A DNA stretch of 64,000 nucleotides from Lunularia cruciata (Eukaryota; Streptophyta; Marchantiopsida; Lunulariales; Lunulariaceae). The position numbers were made by a program, and so were the translations under genes. The stretch is taken from NCBI GenBank assembly GCA_948567375.1, contig OX419757.1:6324001-6388000 (forward strand), read 5' to 3'. Numbering within the stretch: position 1 is the stretch's first letter; each line of letters opens with the position of its first letter. Shown in pieces: positions 56,684-64,000 of this stretch. The notes under the pieces are model-generated. The model made no database searches. It saw nothing but the letters and a program-made list of their open reading frames with translations, and was not told the origin of the DNA.

Positions 56684-57106
56684 TGTAAAAGACCGAAACC
56701 GAGGAGAGAAATAGGAGAATGGAAATTCACATTGGGACACTTGAATGAGGGAAAACTCCGAATGCCTAGCATGAGCTTCGGCCTTGGTATTTATAGGTAT
56801 CATACAAGTCCCTTGAAGCTTCTCAAGAAGCTTCCTTGAGCCGCTTTCTTGGAGTGCAAGCCAAGTTAACTAGGAAGCTTCTCAAGAAGCTTCCTTCTAG
56901 AAGCCGCCTACTTGGCGTGCAAGCTAAGCTAGTTAGAAGCTTCTAGAAGCTTCCTTCTAGAAGCTACCTGTTTAGGGCGCAAGTTAACTAGTTAGGAAGC
57001 TTCCTAAGAAGCTTCTTAGATGCTTCTGGAATATTCTAGGCTATTTTGTCTTATTCTCTACTTCGTAAGCTCAACTAACTTCGTCACTAAACTCCATATT
57101 GTTACA
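56684..57106 (-). repeat. D2 3' LTR
   Basis: A 423-bp LTR with TGT...ACA ends. It holds the same GAAGCTTC arrays as the 5' LTR. The pol frame runs 36 bp into it. Confidence 0.96.
56936..56962 (-). promoter_or_regulatory. Heat-shock-element-like array in the D2 LTR
   Basis: Four alternating GAA/TTC pentamer cores at exact 5-bp spacing (GAAgcTTCtaGAAgcTTC, 56936-56953) followed by TTCtaGAA (56955-56962). More GAAgcTTC units lie at 56816-56900. The same array is at 62156-62182 in the 5' LTR, about 140 bp upstream of its TATA box. The pattern is the consensus for heat-shock factor binding. Activity is not shown by sequence. Confidence 0.55.
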
Positions 57107-60100
57107 TATTCCCCCGCCGCTAGTTGGTGACGTCCTCGTCGCCAGTGAAGCTTCAAATTCCTTGATGGCCATCTGTGCATTCTGGAGGTGAGAAAGAGGT
57201 TCCCATGTAGCATCATGAAGGGGATACCCTTTCCAAAGGACCTTGTACTCCGTATATTGGTGACGGCCTCGTTGAATATGGCGACGCGCAAGGATACGGT
57301 CAACTTCGTACTCCTCATGATCATTGATAGGGACAGGAAGAGGGGGAAGTTGGACTCGAGAGGAAAAGGAAGAAGGGTTAGGAACAAAGGGTTTCAACTT
57401 GGAAATATGAAAGACAGGATGGATACGCATGTGACAAGGTAAGGCAAGACGATAAGCAACAGGAGAGATAATGTGGGTGATATCAAAGGGTCCTATCCAA
57501 TTAGGAGCAAGTTTACGAACTTGGGTATCAAGTGGGAGAGGGAGGTTACTAGAGGATAGCATGACTTTATCACCAACTTCAAAGGTGAGATCACGACGAT
57601 GATGGTCTGCATATTGTTTTTGGCGATTCTGAGCAACAAGGAGGTGAGATTTGGCTTGTTGGAGAGATTGGGATATAGTGGTCAAGAATGTAGAAGTATG
57701 AGGAACCTGAGAGGGAGGGGGAGCAAGAAGAGAATCTGGAACAAGCGGATCTTGGCCAAAATTGAGAAAGAAGGGAGAAAATCCAGTGCTTGCCTGTTTG
57801 GAATTGTTGTAGGCAAATTCTGCAGCTGCAAGACATTCATCCCAGTTGGTATGGTGGACATTGACAAAGGCCCGCAACATATCCTCCAATGTTCGATTGG
57901 CGCGTTCGGTTTGTCCATCAATTTGAGGATGATAGGCCGTGGACAAAGCAAGCTTGGTGCCGAGTATCTGGAAGAGTGCTTGCCAAAACTTCCCGGTAAA
58001 TCGAGGATCACGGTCGGAGATGAGTACACGTGGCATCCCATGATGCTTGAAGACATTGTCAAAGTAGATTTGTGCTAAGGTTGGAGCATCCACGGTATCA
58101 CAGGTTGGTGCCAAGTGGATTTGCTTACTAAGCTTATCTACAAACACCACAATTGCCGTGTGTCCTTGTTTTGTCTTTGGCAAGGATGTGATGAGATCCA
58201 AGCTCACATGCTCCCAACGAGCGGATGGAATGGCGAGTGGTTGAAGGAGTCCACTCGGCTTCTGGTTGCTGGCCTTGTTCCGTTGGCAACTCTCACATGA
58301 TCGGACAAAGTCTCGAACATCTCCTGTCATGTTGGGCCACCACCATTGGCGTTGGAGGGTGCCCAAGGTCTTGTCCACTCCCATGTGACCAGCTATTGGT
58401 AAATCATGGGCTTCTTGAAGGCGCACAAGTCGAAGATCACCTTTGGTTGGAACATAGATCTGGTCTGCATGGAATAAAAGGCCTTCCTTGAAGGAGAAGG
58501 TGTTGTACTCCTTGTCGCGTGCTGTTAGACGACCGTGTACCATTTGGAAGAAGGGATCTTGCTGTAGGGCTAACCGAAACTCGTTATGAATCTTGGGATC
58601 AATTGACACCGTTGTAATTGCTGCCGTGATGAGAGGAAGAGACTTCAAATCAGGTCGTCGTGATAGAGCATCAGGGATGACATGGAACCGACCTGGTTTG
58701 TACTCAAGTTTGATGTCGAACAATTGGAGTTGCTCTTCCCATCGATGATGTCGACTCTTCATGTGCTCTAGGTGTAAGGTCTGCAACAATGGCTTGTGAT
58801 CAGTTCGCATGATCACTTGTTTCCCCAAGAGATAATGCCTCCATACCTTGGTGGCATATACCATTGCAAGTTGTTCCCGATCCCGAGCAGAGTAATTTCT
58901 TTCCGCTGTATTTAGTCGGCGAGACACAAAGGCAATTGGATGTAGTCCATCTGGAAATTCTTGTTGCAACACAGCTCCAATTGCAAAGTTAGAAGCATCA
59001 AAATCAACCACACAAGGTAGTTGAGGATCATATGGTTGAAGAATAGGTCTTGAAGACACCATATGCTTTAACTTCTGGAATGCTTCTTCATGCTTGGTGG
59101 TCCACTGGAAGCTCGAGTTCTTTCCCAAGAGGTCAGTCAATGGTGCAGCCACGTGAGCATAATAGTGGATGAACCGTCGATAAAAACTGGCCAGTCCATT
59201 GAATGCTCGTACTTCTGTAGCATCCTTTGGGGTAGGCCAATCAGTAATGGCCTTGATCTTCTCTTCTTCCATCTTGATCCCCTCTAATGAGATCTTATGA
59301 CCCAAGAAGGTAACCTCCTTCTGCCAAAAAGCACACTTTGACTTCTTGCAGTAAAATTTCCACCGTCGTAGTCGTCTTAGGACTTCTCGCACATGATTCA
59401 CATGTTCTGCCTCTGTCCTGCTATAGATTAAGATATCATCTAAGAACACCACCACGGACCGATCTAATAGTCCCTCCAACACTCGATGCATCTGATCCAT
59501 GAAGACTGCTGGAGCATTAGTGAGTCCAAAAGGTAGAACTCTCCACTCAAAATGTCCATACCTTGTGCGAAAAGCAGTCTTTTGCATGTCCTCTCCTTCA
59601 ATAGGAATTTGCCAATAGCCGCTACGAAGATCCAGCTTGGAAAAGTAGCGTGCTCCACTTAGTTGATCAAGCAGGTCATCGATCCGAGGCAAGGGATATG
59701 CATTCTTCACGGTTTGCTTATTGAGCCCACGGTAATCAATACAGAAACGAAGTCCTCCATCCTTCTTTGGAACAAATAGTACCAGTGCTCCCCACGGAGA
59801 GGTACTATGTCGTATGAAATCCTTCTCCAACAACTCTGTAAGTGTTGTTCGCAACTCCTCCAACTCCTTTGGTGAGAGCCGATAGATTGGTCTACTCACT
59901 GGAGTACTCCCTGGCAATAACTCGATCTTGAAGGGCATACCTCGATCGGAGGGTAATCCCTTTGGCAGATCATCCGGAAACACATCTGCAAACTCCTGAA
60001 CTATCCGATCAACCATTGCTTGATGCGGCACTTGGCCCTCCTCAGATTGTTCTTGTGCAATCGGCTTGATCCACACCGCAAATACAGACTTATCGTCCTC

Positions 60101-60706
60101 CAAAGCTTGCTCTATGGCTGCTTCATTCACAAACTTCCCTTCTAGGGACTCATCTCTCTTCCAAGCTTGCTCCATGGTTGCCTTCCTGGCAAACTTCCCA
60201 TCTTGGGACTCATCTCCCTTCCAGATTCGCTCTATGGCTACCTTCTTGACAAACTTCCCATCTTGGGACTGACTATTCTTAGGTGTCTTACTCAGAGGTG
60301 CCAGACAACCTAATCGGAAATTCCTACCTTGGTGTTGTACTTGAATTTGGTGTCGGGTCCAATCAAATTGAACCTTATGACATTCAAGCCAAGGTAGACC
60401 TAGAATGATATCATAATGTAGAGGTGCCACTACGAACCTCATACACTCCAAATACTCCTTCCCAATCTTGAAGGTAACAGGATGCAAGGTGTGGAATGCA
60501 GAACCCTTTCTACCATCCGCCATCATCAAACTACTTCCAATCACTGGCCTGATAGGAATACCCAATTCCTTTGCCACTTGCATAGATATGCAATTCTCTG
60601 AACTTCCAGAATCAACCAAAATTCTACAACCCCGATTAGATATCATACCTTGCAAGTGAAGCAAACTTGCATAGGTTGAGCCTTCAATCCCATTGGAACT
60701 AATCAA
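57071..60706 (-). CDS. D2 pol polyprotein (protease-RT-RNase H-integrase-chromodomain)
   Basis: An intact 1,211-codon open stretch that continues a little upstream in the -1 frame relative to gag (overlap around 60733). Protease: [14 protein letters not shown] and [39 protein letters not shown] and [12 protein letters not shown]. RNase [16 protein letters not shown] and RTDHKPLLQ. Integrase: [18 protein letters not shown] with CESCQ, then the DDE core [29 protein letters not shown] module: [12 protein letters not shown]. The chromodomain ([27 protein letters not shown]) ends the protein. The stop lies inside the 3' LTR. Expressed presumably by -1 frameshifting from gag. It looks functional. 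Confidence 0.95.
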   Translation of the reverse strand: MISSNGIEGSTYASLLHLQGMISNRGCRILVDSGSSENCISMQVAKELGIPIRPVIGSSLMMADGRKGSAFHTLHPVTFKIGKEYLECMRFVVAPLHYDIILGLPWLECHKVQFDWTRHQIQVQHQGRNFRLGCLAPLSKTPKNSQSQDGKFVKKVAIERIWKGDESQDGKFARKATMEQAWKRDESLEGKFVNEAAIEQALEDDKSVFAVWIKPIAQEQSEEGQVPHQAMVDRIVQEFADVFPDDLPKGLPSDRGMPFKIELLPGSTPVSRPIYRLSPKELEELRTTLTELLEKDFIRHSTSPWGALVLFVPKKDGGLRFCIDYRGLNKQTVKNAYPLPRIDDLLDQLSGARYFSKLDLRSGYWQIPIEGEDMQKTAFRTRYGHFEWRVLPFGLTNAPAVFMDQMHRVLEGLLDRSVVVFLDDILIYSRTEAEHVNHVREVLRRLRRWKFYCKKSKCAFWQKEVTFLGHKISLEGIKMEEEKIKAITDWPTPKDATEVRAFNGLASFYRRFIHYYAHVAAPLTDLLGKNSSFQWTTKHEEAFQKLKHMVSSRPILQPYDPQLPCVVDFDASNFAIGAVLQQEFPDGLHPIAFVSRRLNTAERNYSARDREQLAMVYATKVWRHYLLGKQVIMRTDHKPLLQTLHLEHMKSRHHRWEEQLQLFDIKLEYKPGRFHVIPDALSRRPDLKSLPLITAAITTVSIDPKIHNEFRLALQQDPFFQMVHGRLTARDKEYNTFSFKEGLLFHADQIYVPTKGDLRLVRLQEAHDLPIAGHMGVDKTLGTLQRQWWWPNMTGDVRDFVRSCESCQRNKASNQKPSGLLQPLAIPSARWEHVSLDLITSLPKTKQGHTAIVVFVDKLSKQIHLAPTCDTVDAPTLAQIYFDNVFKHHGMPRVLISDRDPRFTGKFWQALFQILGTKLALSTAYHPQIDGQTERANRTLEDMLRAFVNVHHTNWDECLAAAEFAYNNSKQASTGFSPFFLNFGQDPLVPDSLLAPPPSQVPHTSTFLTTISQSLQQAKSHLLVAQNRQKQYADHHRRDLTFEVGDKVMLSSSNLPLPLDTQVRKLAPNWIGPFDITHIISPVAYRLALPCHMRIHPVFHISKLKPFVPNPSSFSSRVQLPPLPVPINDHEEYEVDRILARRHIQRGRHQYTEYKVLWKGYPLHDATWEPLSHLQNAQMAIKEFEASLATRTSPTSGGGICNNMEFSDEVS
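57107..57122 (-). other. D2 polypurine tract
   Basis: GCGGCGGGGGAATA on the minus strand, directly before the 3' LTR and within the last codons of pol. Confidence 0.8.
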
Positions 60707-60732
60707 GCTCCCAGTATGCAGCTTGAAATCTC

Positions 60733-61632
60733 CTACTGGGATTCCTCGTTTCTCGGATCATTCCGCTCCACAACCTTCACTTGGGCAACTTGTCGAGGTT
60801 GTCTATTCTTGAGTGGACATTCAACAATGCGATGCCCCAACTGGCGACAATAAAAGCAACCTCCATTTTGTCGTAATCTTTCTCTATCTGCTGTGCCAAG
60901 TGGTCTTCGCTGGATAGCATCAATCTCCATTGGTACCGGTTCTTCCACTTGTGGTACGGGTAGGTTTTGTGTAGGTCGAGGTCGAGACCAAGTTGTTGCA
61001 ACTAAGGAATCAAAACGCTCAGCCAATTGCATGGCTTCTTCTATGTTCTGTGGCTCTCGCATGGTCACCTCCAATCTGGTTCGTGACTTCAATCCTCGCA
61101 AAAATCGATCCAGAACTTCACCTTCTTGGATATCTGGAATTTGCATGATGATATTCTGAAATTGTGTGATGTAGCTTCTCACCGAACCAATCTGCCTCAA
61201 CTCCGCCAATTTATCTCGTGCAGCTTGGGTGGCATTTATAGTCTGAAATCGACCAAGTATTGCATCCTTGAATTCTGCCCATGTCAAAATTGGTGTAACA
61301 ATTTGTCGTTCAGCTCTTTCTACTCGGAATCGCCACCAAAGTTTTGCCACGCCATCCAACTGGCTAGAAGCCAAGAGAATTTGTTTCCGCTCGTCTTGAA
61401 GATTGGTGGCTTCAAAGTAACGTTCACAGTCAAACACAAAATTTTCCACTGTGCCTGGAACATTCTTGCCTTCAAACACCTTGGGTTTCGGAAATCGAAT
61501 GCGATCTTCTCCATCTCAAACTGGCGCTCTGTCTATCTGTTCTCGTCGTTGCTGGTCTCGTTCATCCAACAATCGAGTAAGATGCTCGATTTGTTGTTGC
61601 ATTGCAAGGATAACATCCGGTATTGCGGCCAT
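60733..61632 (-). pseudogene. D2 gag, one premature stop
   Basis: Frame from the ATG at 61632. The first 39 codons give a coiled-coil-like start (MQQQIEHLTRLLDERDQQRR), then a TGA near 61514-61516, then 270 open codons: capsid (VENFVFDCERYFEATNLQDE, AKLWWRFRVERAE, LRQIGSVRSYITQFQNI) and a CCHC knuckle (CFYCRQLGHRIVEC). D1 has CAA at the stop position. CGA to TGA would explain it, as from a methylated CpG. Translation could start after the stop only without the N-terminus. Confidence 0.88.
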
Positions 61633-61665
61633 TGCTACTACCCTAATCCACTACCCTCAATTTAT

Positions 61666-61881
61666 CTAGTTGATTAACACATAGATACAACACGTCCACC
61701 GTTCTCCATAAGTCACAACTGGAAGTATCAAGGGTTCCTCTGACACGGTGATCATATGTAGAAAATCCTGCCCAAAGCGTGAGGTGATGAACTGTGTGAA
61801 ACGATGCTTTGGTAATATCTGGACATGAAAGTCCCAATGGTTTGGCGGAAGTGGATTTGGTGGTCCATAAATTCCATCCAT
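61666..61881 (-). CDS. Leader ORF of D2, conserved with family A
   Basis: A 71-aa ORF between the primer site and gag, in the gag frame but closed by TAG 34 bp before the gag ATG. Motifs: PNPLPPNHWDFHVQ, FITSRFGQDFLHM, EPLILPVVTYGERW. The equivalent in A1 (15797-16000) shares PNPLP, the F-RFG core and the P-V-P pattern. No known domain. It may be a translated upstream ORF or the relic of a gag extension. Confidence 0.55.
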   Translation of the reverse strand: MDGIYGPPNPLPPNHWDFHVQILPKHRFTQFITSRFGQDFLHMITVSEEPLILPVVTYGERWTCCIYVLIN

Positions 61882-61890
61882 CCCATTCCT

Positions 61891-61902
61891 GCTCTGATAC
61901 CA
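61891..61902 (-). other. D2 primer-binding site (initiator Met)
   Basis: TGGTATCAGAGC on the minus strand, an exact complement to the initiator-Met tRNA 3' end, one base inside the 5' LTR. Confidence 0.92.
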
Positions 61903-61903
61903 A

Positions 61904-62326
61904 TGTAAAAGACCGAAACCGAGGAGAGAAATAGGAGAATGGAAATTCACATTGGGACACTTGAATGAGGGAAAACTCCGAATGCCTAGCATGAGCTTCG
62001 GCCTTGGTATTTATAGGTATCATACAAGTCCCTTGAAGCTTCTCAAGAAGCTTCCTTGAGCCGCTTTCTTGGAGTGCAAGCCAAGTTAACTAGGAAGCTT
62101 CTCAAGAAGCTTCCTTCTAGAAGCCGCCTACTTGGCGTGCAAGCTAAGCTAGTTAGAAGCTTCTAGAAGCTTCCTTCTAGAAGCTACCTGTTTAGGGCGC
62201 AAGTTAACTAGTTAGGAAGCTTCCTAAGAAGCTTCTTAGATGCTTCTAGAATATTCTAGGCTATTTTGTCTTATTCTCTACTTCGTAAGCTCAACTAACT
62301 TCGTCACTAAACTCCATATTGTTACA
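61904..62326 (-). repeat. D2 5' LTR
   Basis: 423 bp, one difference from the 3' LTR. It holds the heat-shock-like array (62156-62182) and a TATA box at about 62010-62018. Confidence 0.96.
62008..62018 (-). promoter_or_regulatory. TATA box of the D2 5' LTR
   Basis: CTATAAATACC on the minus strand, downstream (in transcription) of the GAAGCTTC array. The same box is in D1, D3 and D4. Confidence 0.65.
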
Positions 62327-62340
62327 TCAACAATAATGGA

Positions 62341-62618
62341 TGTTGATTAAGATATGTTATGATAAGTTATGATAAGTTGTTAAGATTTTAAGACATGTTA
62401 AGATATGATATGATACCAAATCAAAAATAGAAGATCTAAGATTGGTTGGGCTCATAATATAATAAAATTATATTCATTGTATGCTTGTGTAACAGATTGC
62501 ATTTTCAAGAGTTGTAGTACCTTCTAATAGAAGAAAAAGGATGACCGCATAGAAAAAATGAAGGATGGGAAGACCCCATCAAGACGTACAAGGGAGAGAA
62601 GAAAAAGGTGAAATAGAG
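62341..62618 (+). other. Possible copia E 3' LTR start; otherwise unassigned
   Basis: After D2 the flank continues with TGTTGATTAAGATATG, which has the look of a copia LTR start, preceded across the D2 gap by GATATTGGCCAAGCTCAAC, similar to the usual end of copia pol. No second LTR is visible to confirm it. AT-rich, no gene. Confidence 0.3.
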
Positions 62619-63044
62619 CTAGGCCCCAATAGAGTATATATGAGAAATCTGCCCCACTGTACCTAATATATCTGAGCTATGCAAGTCGTGTGGTCTACAA
62701 ACAATTGGAGCATCCAAAGAAGCATCACCTAGTGTGATTGCTCTCCTATGGATTGCACCAACCACTGCCCTCTGTAGAGCAATGGACACACGTTGTCTAA
62801 GATATGCTACAAAGTATGAGAGTAAGAGTGGTACCCCTTGGCGCCTAACATGATAAGCTCTCGTGCACTCCTTGACAAATGTGTCAAACGTTGTGTCCAT
62901 CACTCCATATAACTCCAAGGCTAGAGGAACAAAGAGGTGACCTTGCTGCATGCCCCTATACTTGAAGACCTTGCAACCTGTTGTTGTGCTTGATGTCCAT
63001 CTAGGGGGATGGGTAATCACTCCCTCTGAAACTGTATCTTGCAT
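62619..63044 (-). pseudogene. Fragment of an RT-associated C-terminal region (non-LTR-like), uncertain
   Basis: A 141-aa open stretch with FVPLALELYGVMDTTFD and LRQRVSIALQRAVVGAIHRRA. The pattern (PFALE-YG, then LRQR-S-ALQRA--AI-RRA) is what I associate with C-terminal ends of non-LTR-type reverse transcriptase ORFs in plants, but I cannot confirm it. No catalytic motif is inside the fragment. It may be a hypothetical element protein of another class. Confidence 0.35.
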
Positions 63045-64000
63045 AGGGTCTGGGTACCTTTGAGATGCTTTGCAAAACTTGGTAGATGGTTTTGTATTGA
63101 TACTTCAAGTTGAACTTTATCATTACGTCTTTGTGTATTAAGTATAAACTAAAGGTGCAAACCAAATTCTATAACTAAAGTCTTAGAGTAATATATCTTC
63201 CAAAAGTTTGGATGATTTTGAGTTGAAAGTACCTAGAATTGACAAAGACATTCACAACATCTATAACGCAAAAACTATAAGTTCTTTAAGAGGCAATTTA
63301 ACTTCAAAGTGAGAAATTTCTATCTAGAATTCCACATTAACAAGATTTTACAAGTTGATGATGGGGTGAATGAAGATTCCACACTAGTGTGGGGAATCTT
63401 CATTCACCCCATCATCAACTTGCAGTGAAGAAACTAGTGCTTTGTTTTGGTGTCATAAGGCATATGTAAAGCAATATTACAGATCCAGAATCAAAATGGA
63501 AAACTTACAAAAGGAACAAAACCATTACATGTACCTATAAAAACATCATGAGAAGTACATATCTACTTTCTCAAATCTATTGGGCAAGATCCTATCCCCA
63601 ACTTCCCCAAATTCCCCAATTTCTCTCTATCCGGTCAGCATGTGCACTTGAGGCAACTTGATTTGACTTGGATCTGATTTACATATAATCTTCAAAGCAT
63701 GATGACCGAGTTTTCTTCATAACGAATGGTTATCTTTCTCCCAAACTTGTGATGCTAGGAGTACCTGAAGTGTATTAGCAAATAACAATACTCATAATAT
63801 CTTTCTCCTCGTATTCTATTGTATGTGTCATAAGAGTTACTAAAAGATGAATATATGATATGACTTACAAAAGATGGAGCTCACTTTAGCATTCTTCAAA
63901 TGCAGCCAGAAATAGTAGAATTGAGCTAGGAGCTATATTGTCATTTTTTTGTATGACCAATTCCCAGTTGAGAAATTTGGAAACAAAAAACACTTAAAAG
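63045..64000. other. AT-rich sequence; only a palindrome recognised
   Basis: No open frame, LTR end or RNA gene could be supported. The only structure is the palindrome at 63351-63422. Confidence 0.4.
63351..63422. repeat. 72-bp near-perfect palindrome
   Basis: CAAGTTGATGATGGGGTGAA... reads back as its reverse complement at the right end (TTCACCCCATCATCAACTTG) with the centre at ACACTAGTGT. Two extra G in the right arm are the only asymmetry. It has almost no loop, so it would form a cruciform or a hairpin transcript. Confidence 0.9.

Larger units (their letters stand above)
56684..62326 (-). mobile_element. Young, nearly intact chromovirus D2
   Basis: A 5,643-bp element with perfect TCAAC duplications (56679-56683 and 62327-62331). 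The 423-bp LTRs differ at a single base (G against A in TGCTTCTRGAATATTC, near 57029/62249). Exact initiator-Met primer site, leader ORF, gag, pol and polypurine tract are all present. Pol is open. The only obvious lesion is a TGA in gag. This is the most recent insertion in the window. Confidence 0.96.

Noticed and set aside
61891-61902. tRNA gene at the initiator-Met match
   Set aside because: Only the 12-nt primer complement is present, without a cloverleaf. The same holds for 36347-36358 and 21094-21105.

Overview
The window is wall-to-wall retrotransposon sequence from a plant-type (streptophyte) nuclear genome: Ty3/gypsy chromoviruses with initiator-Met primer sites, a Tat-like Ty3 family and a Ty1/copia remnant. 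No ordinary host gene, tRNA, rRNA or CRISPR is recognisable. I cannot name the species. Family letters (A to E) are mine.

Left complex (1-21550), four insertion levels: a family D element (D1, minus) was hit by a Tat-like element (B2, minus). B2 was hit by a chromovirus (A1, minus, 2659-17107, target duplication GCTCT). A1 was hit by a second Tat-like element (B1, plus, 4010-11840, LTRs about 99% identical). The rest of B2 and D1 runs off the left edge.

Middle (21551-26700): degenerate sequence of unknown origin, with one long decayed coiled-coil reading frame (23448-25121) and a 107-bp inverted repeat (25906-26151).

Right complex (26700-about 62500): a Ty1/copia element (E, plus) was split by an old Ty3-like element, C1 (27490-55360). 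C1 then received fragments of family A plus a family D LTR (32983-36988), a second copy of its own family, C2 (38363-48199), a solo D LTR (48319-48744) and another A element (A4, 48979-54888). A young, almost intact chromovirus, D2 (56684-62326), also lies in copia flank. A short transposon-like ORF and a 72-bp palindrome close the window.

The main discovery is family C. C2 has gag-protease in one frame. Eleven nucleotides further on, an ATG opens a single 1,567-codon frame encoding cytosine-5 DNA methyltransferase, reverse transcriptase, RNase H, DDE integrase and a C-terminal PHD finger. The frame has 15 premature stops (11 TAG, 4 TGA, no TAA) and no frameshift. The element ends are also unusual: the 5' end is one about 450-bp repeat (L), while the 3' end is X-L-X', with X about 110 bp. 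This A1...B1-A2-B2 layout resembles the split direct repeats of tyrosine-recombinase retrotransposons, yet these elements encode an integrase. C1, the older copy, has the same termini and a decayed copy of the same methyltransferase.
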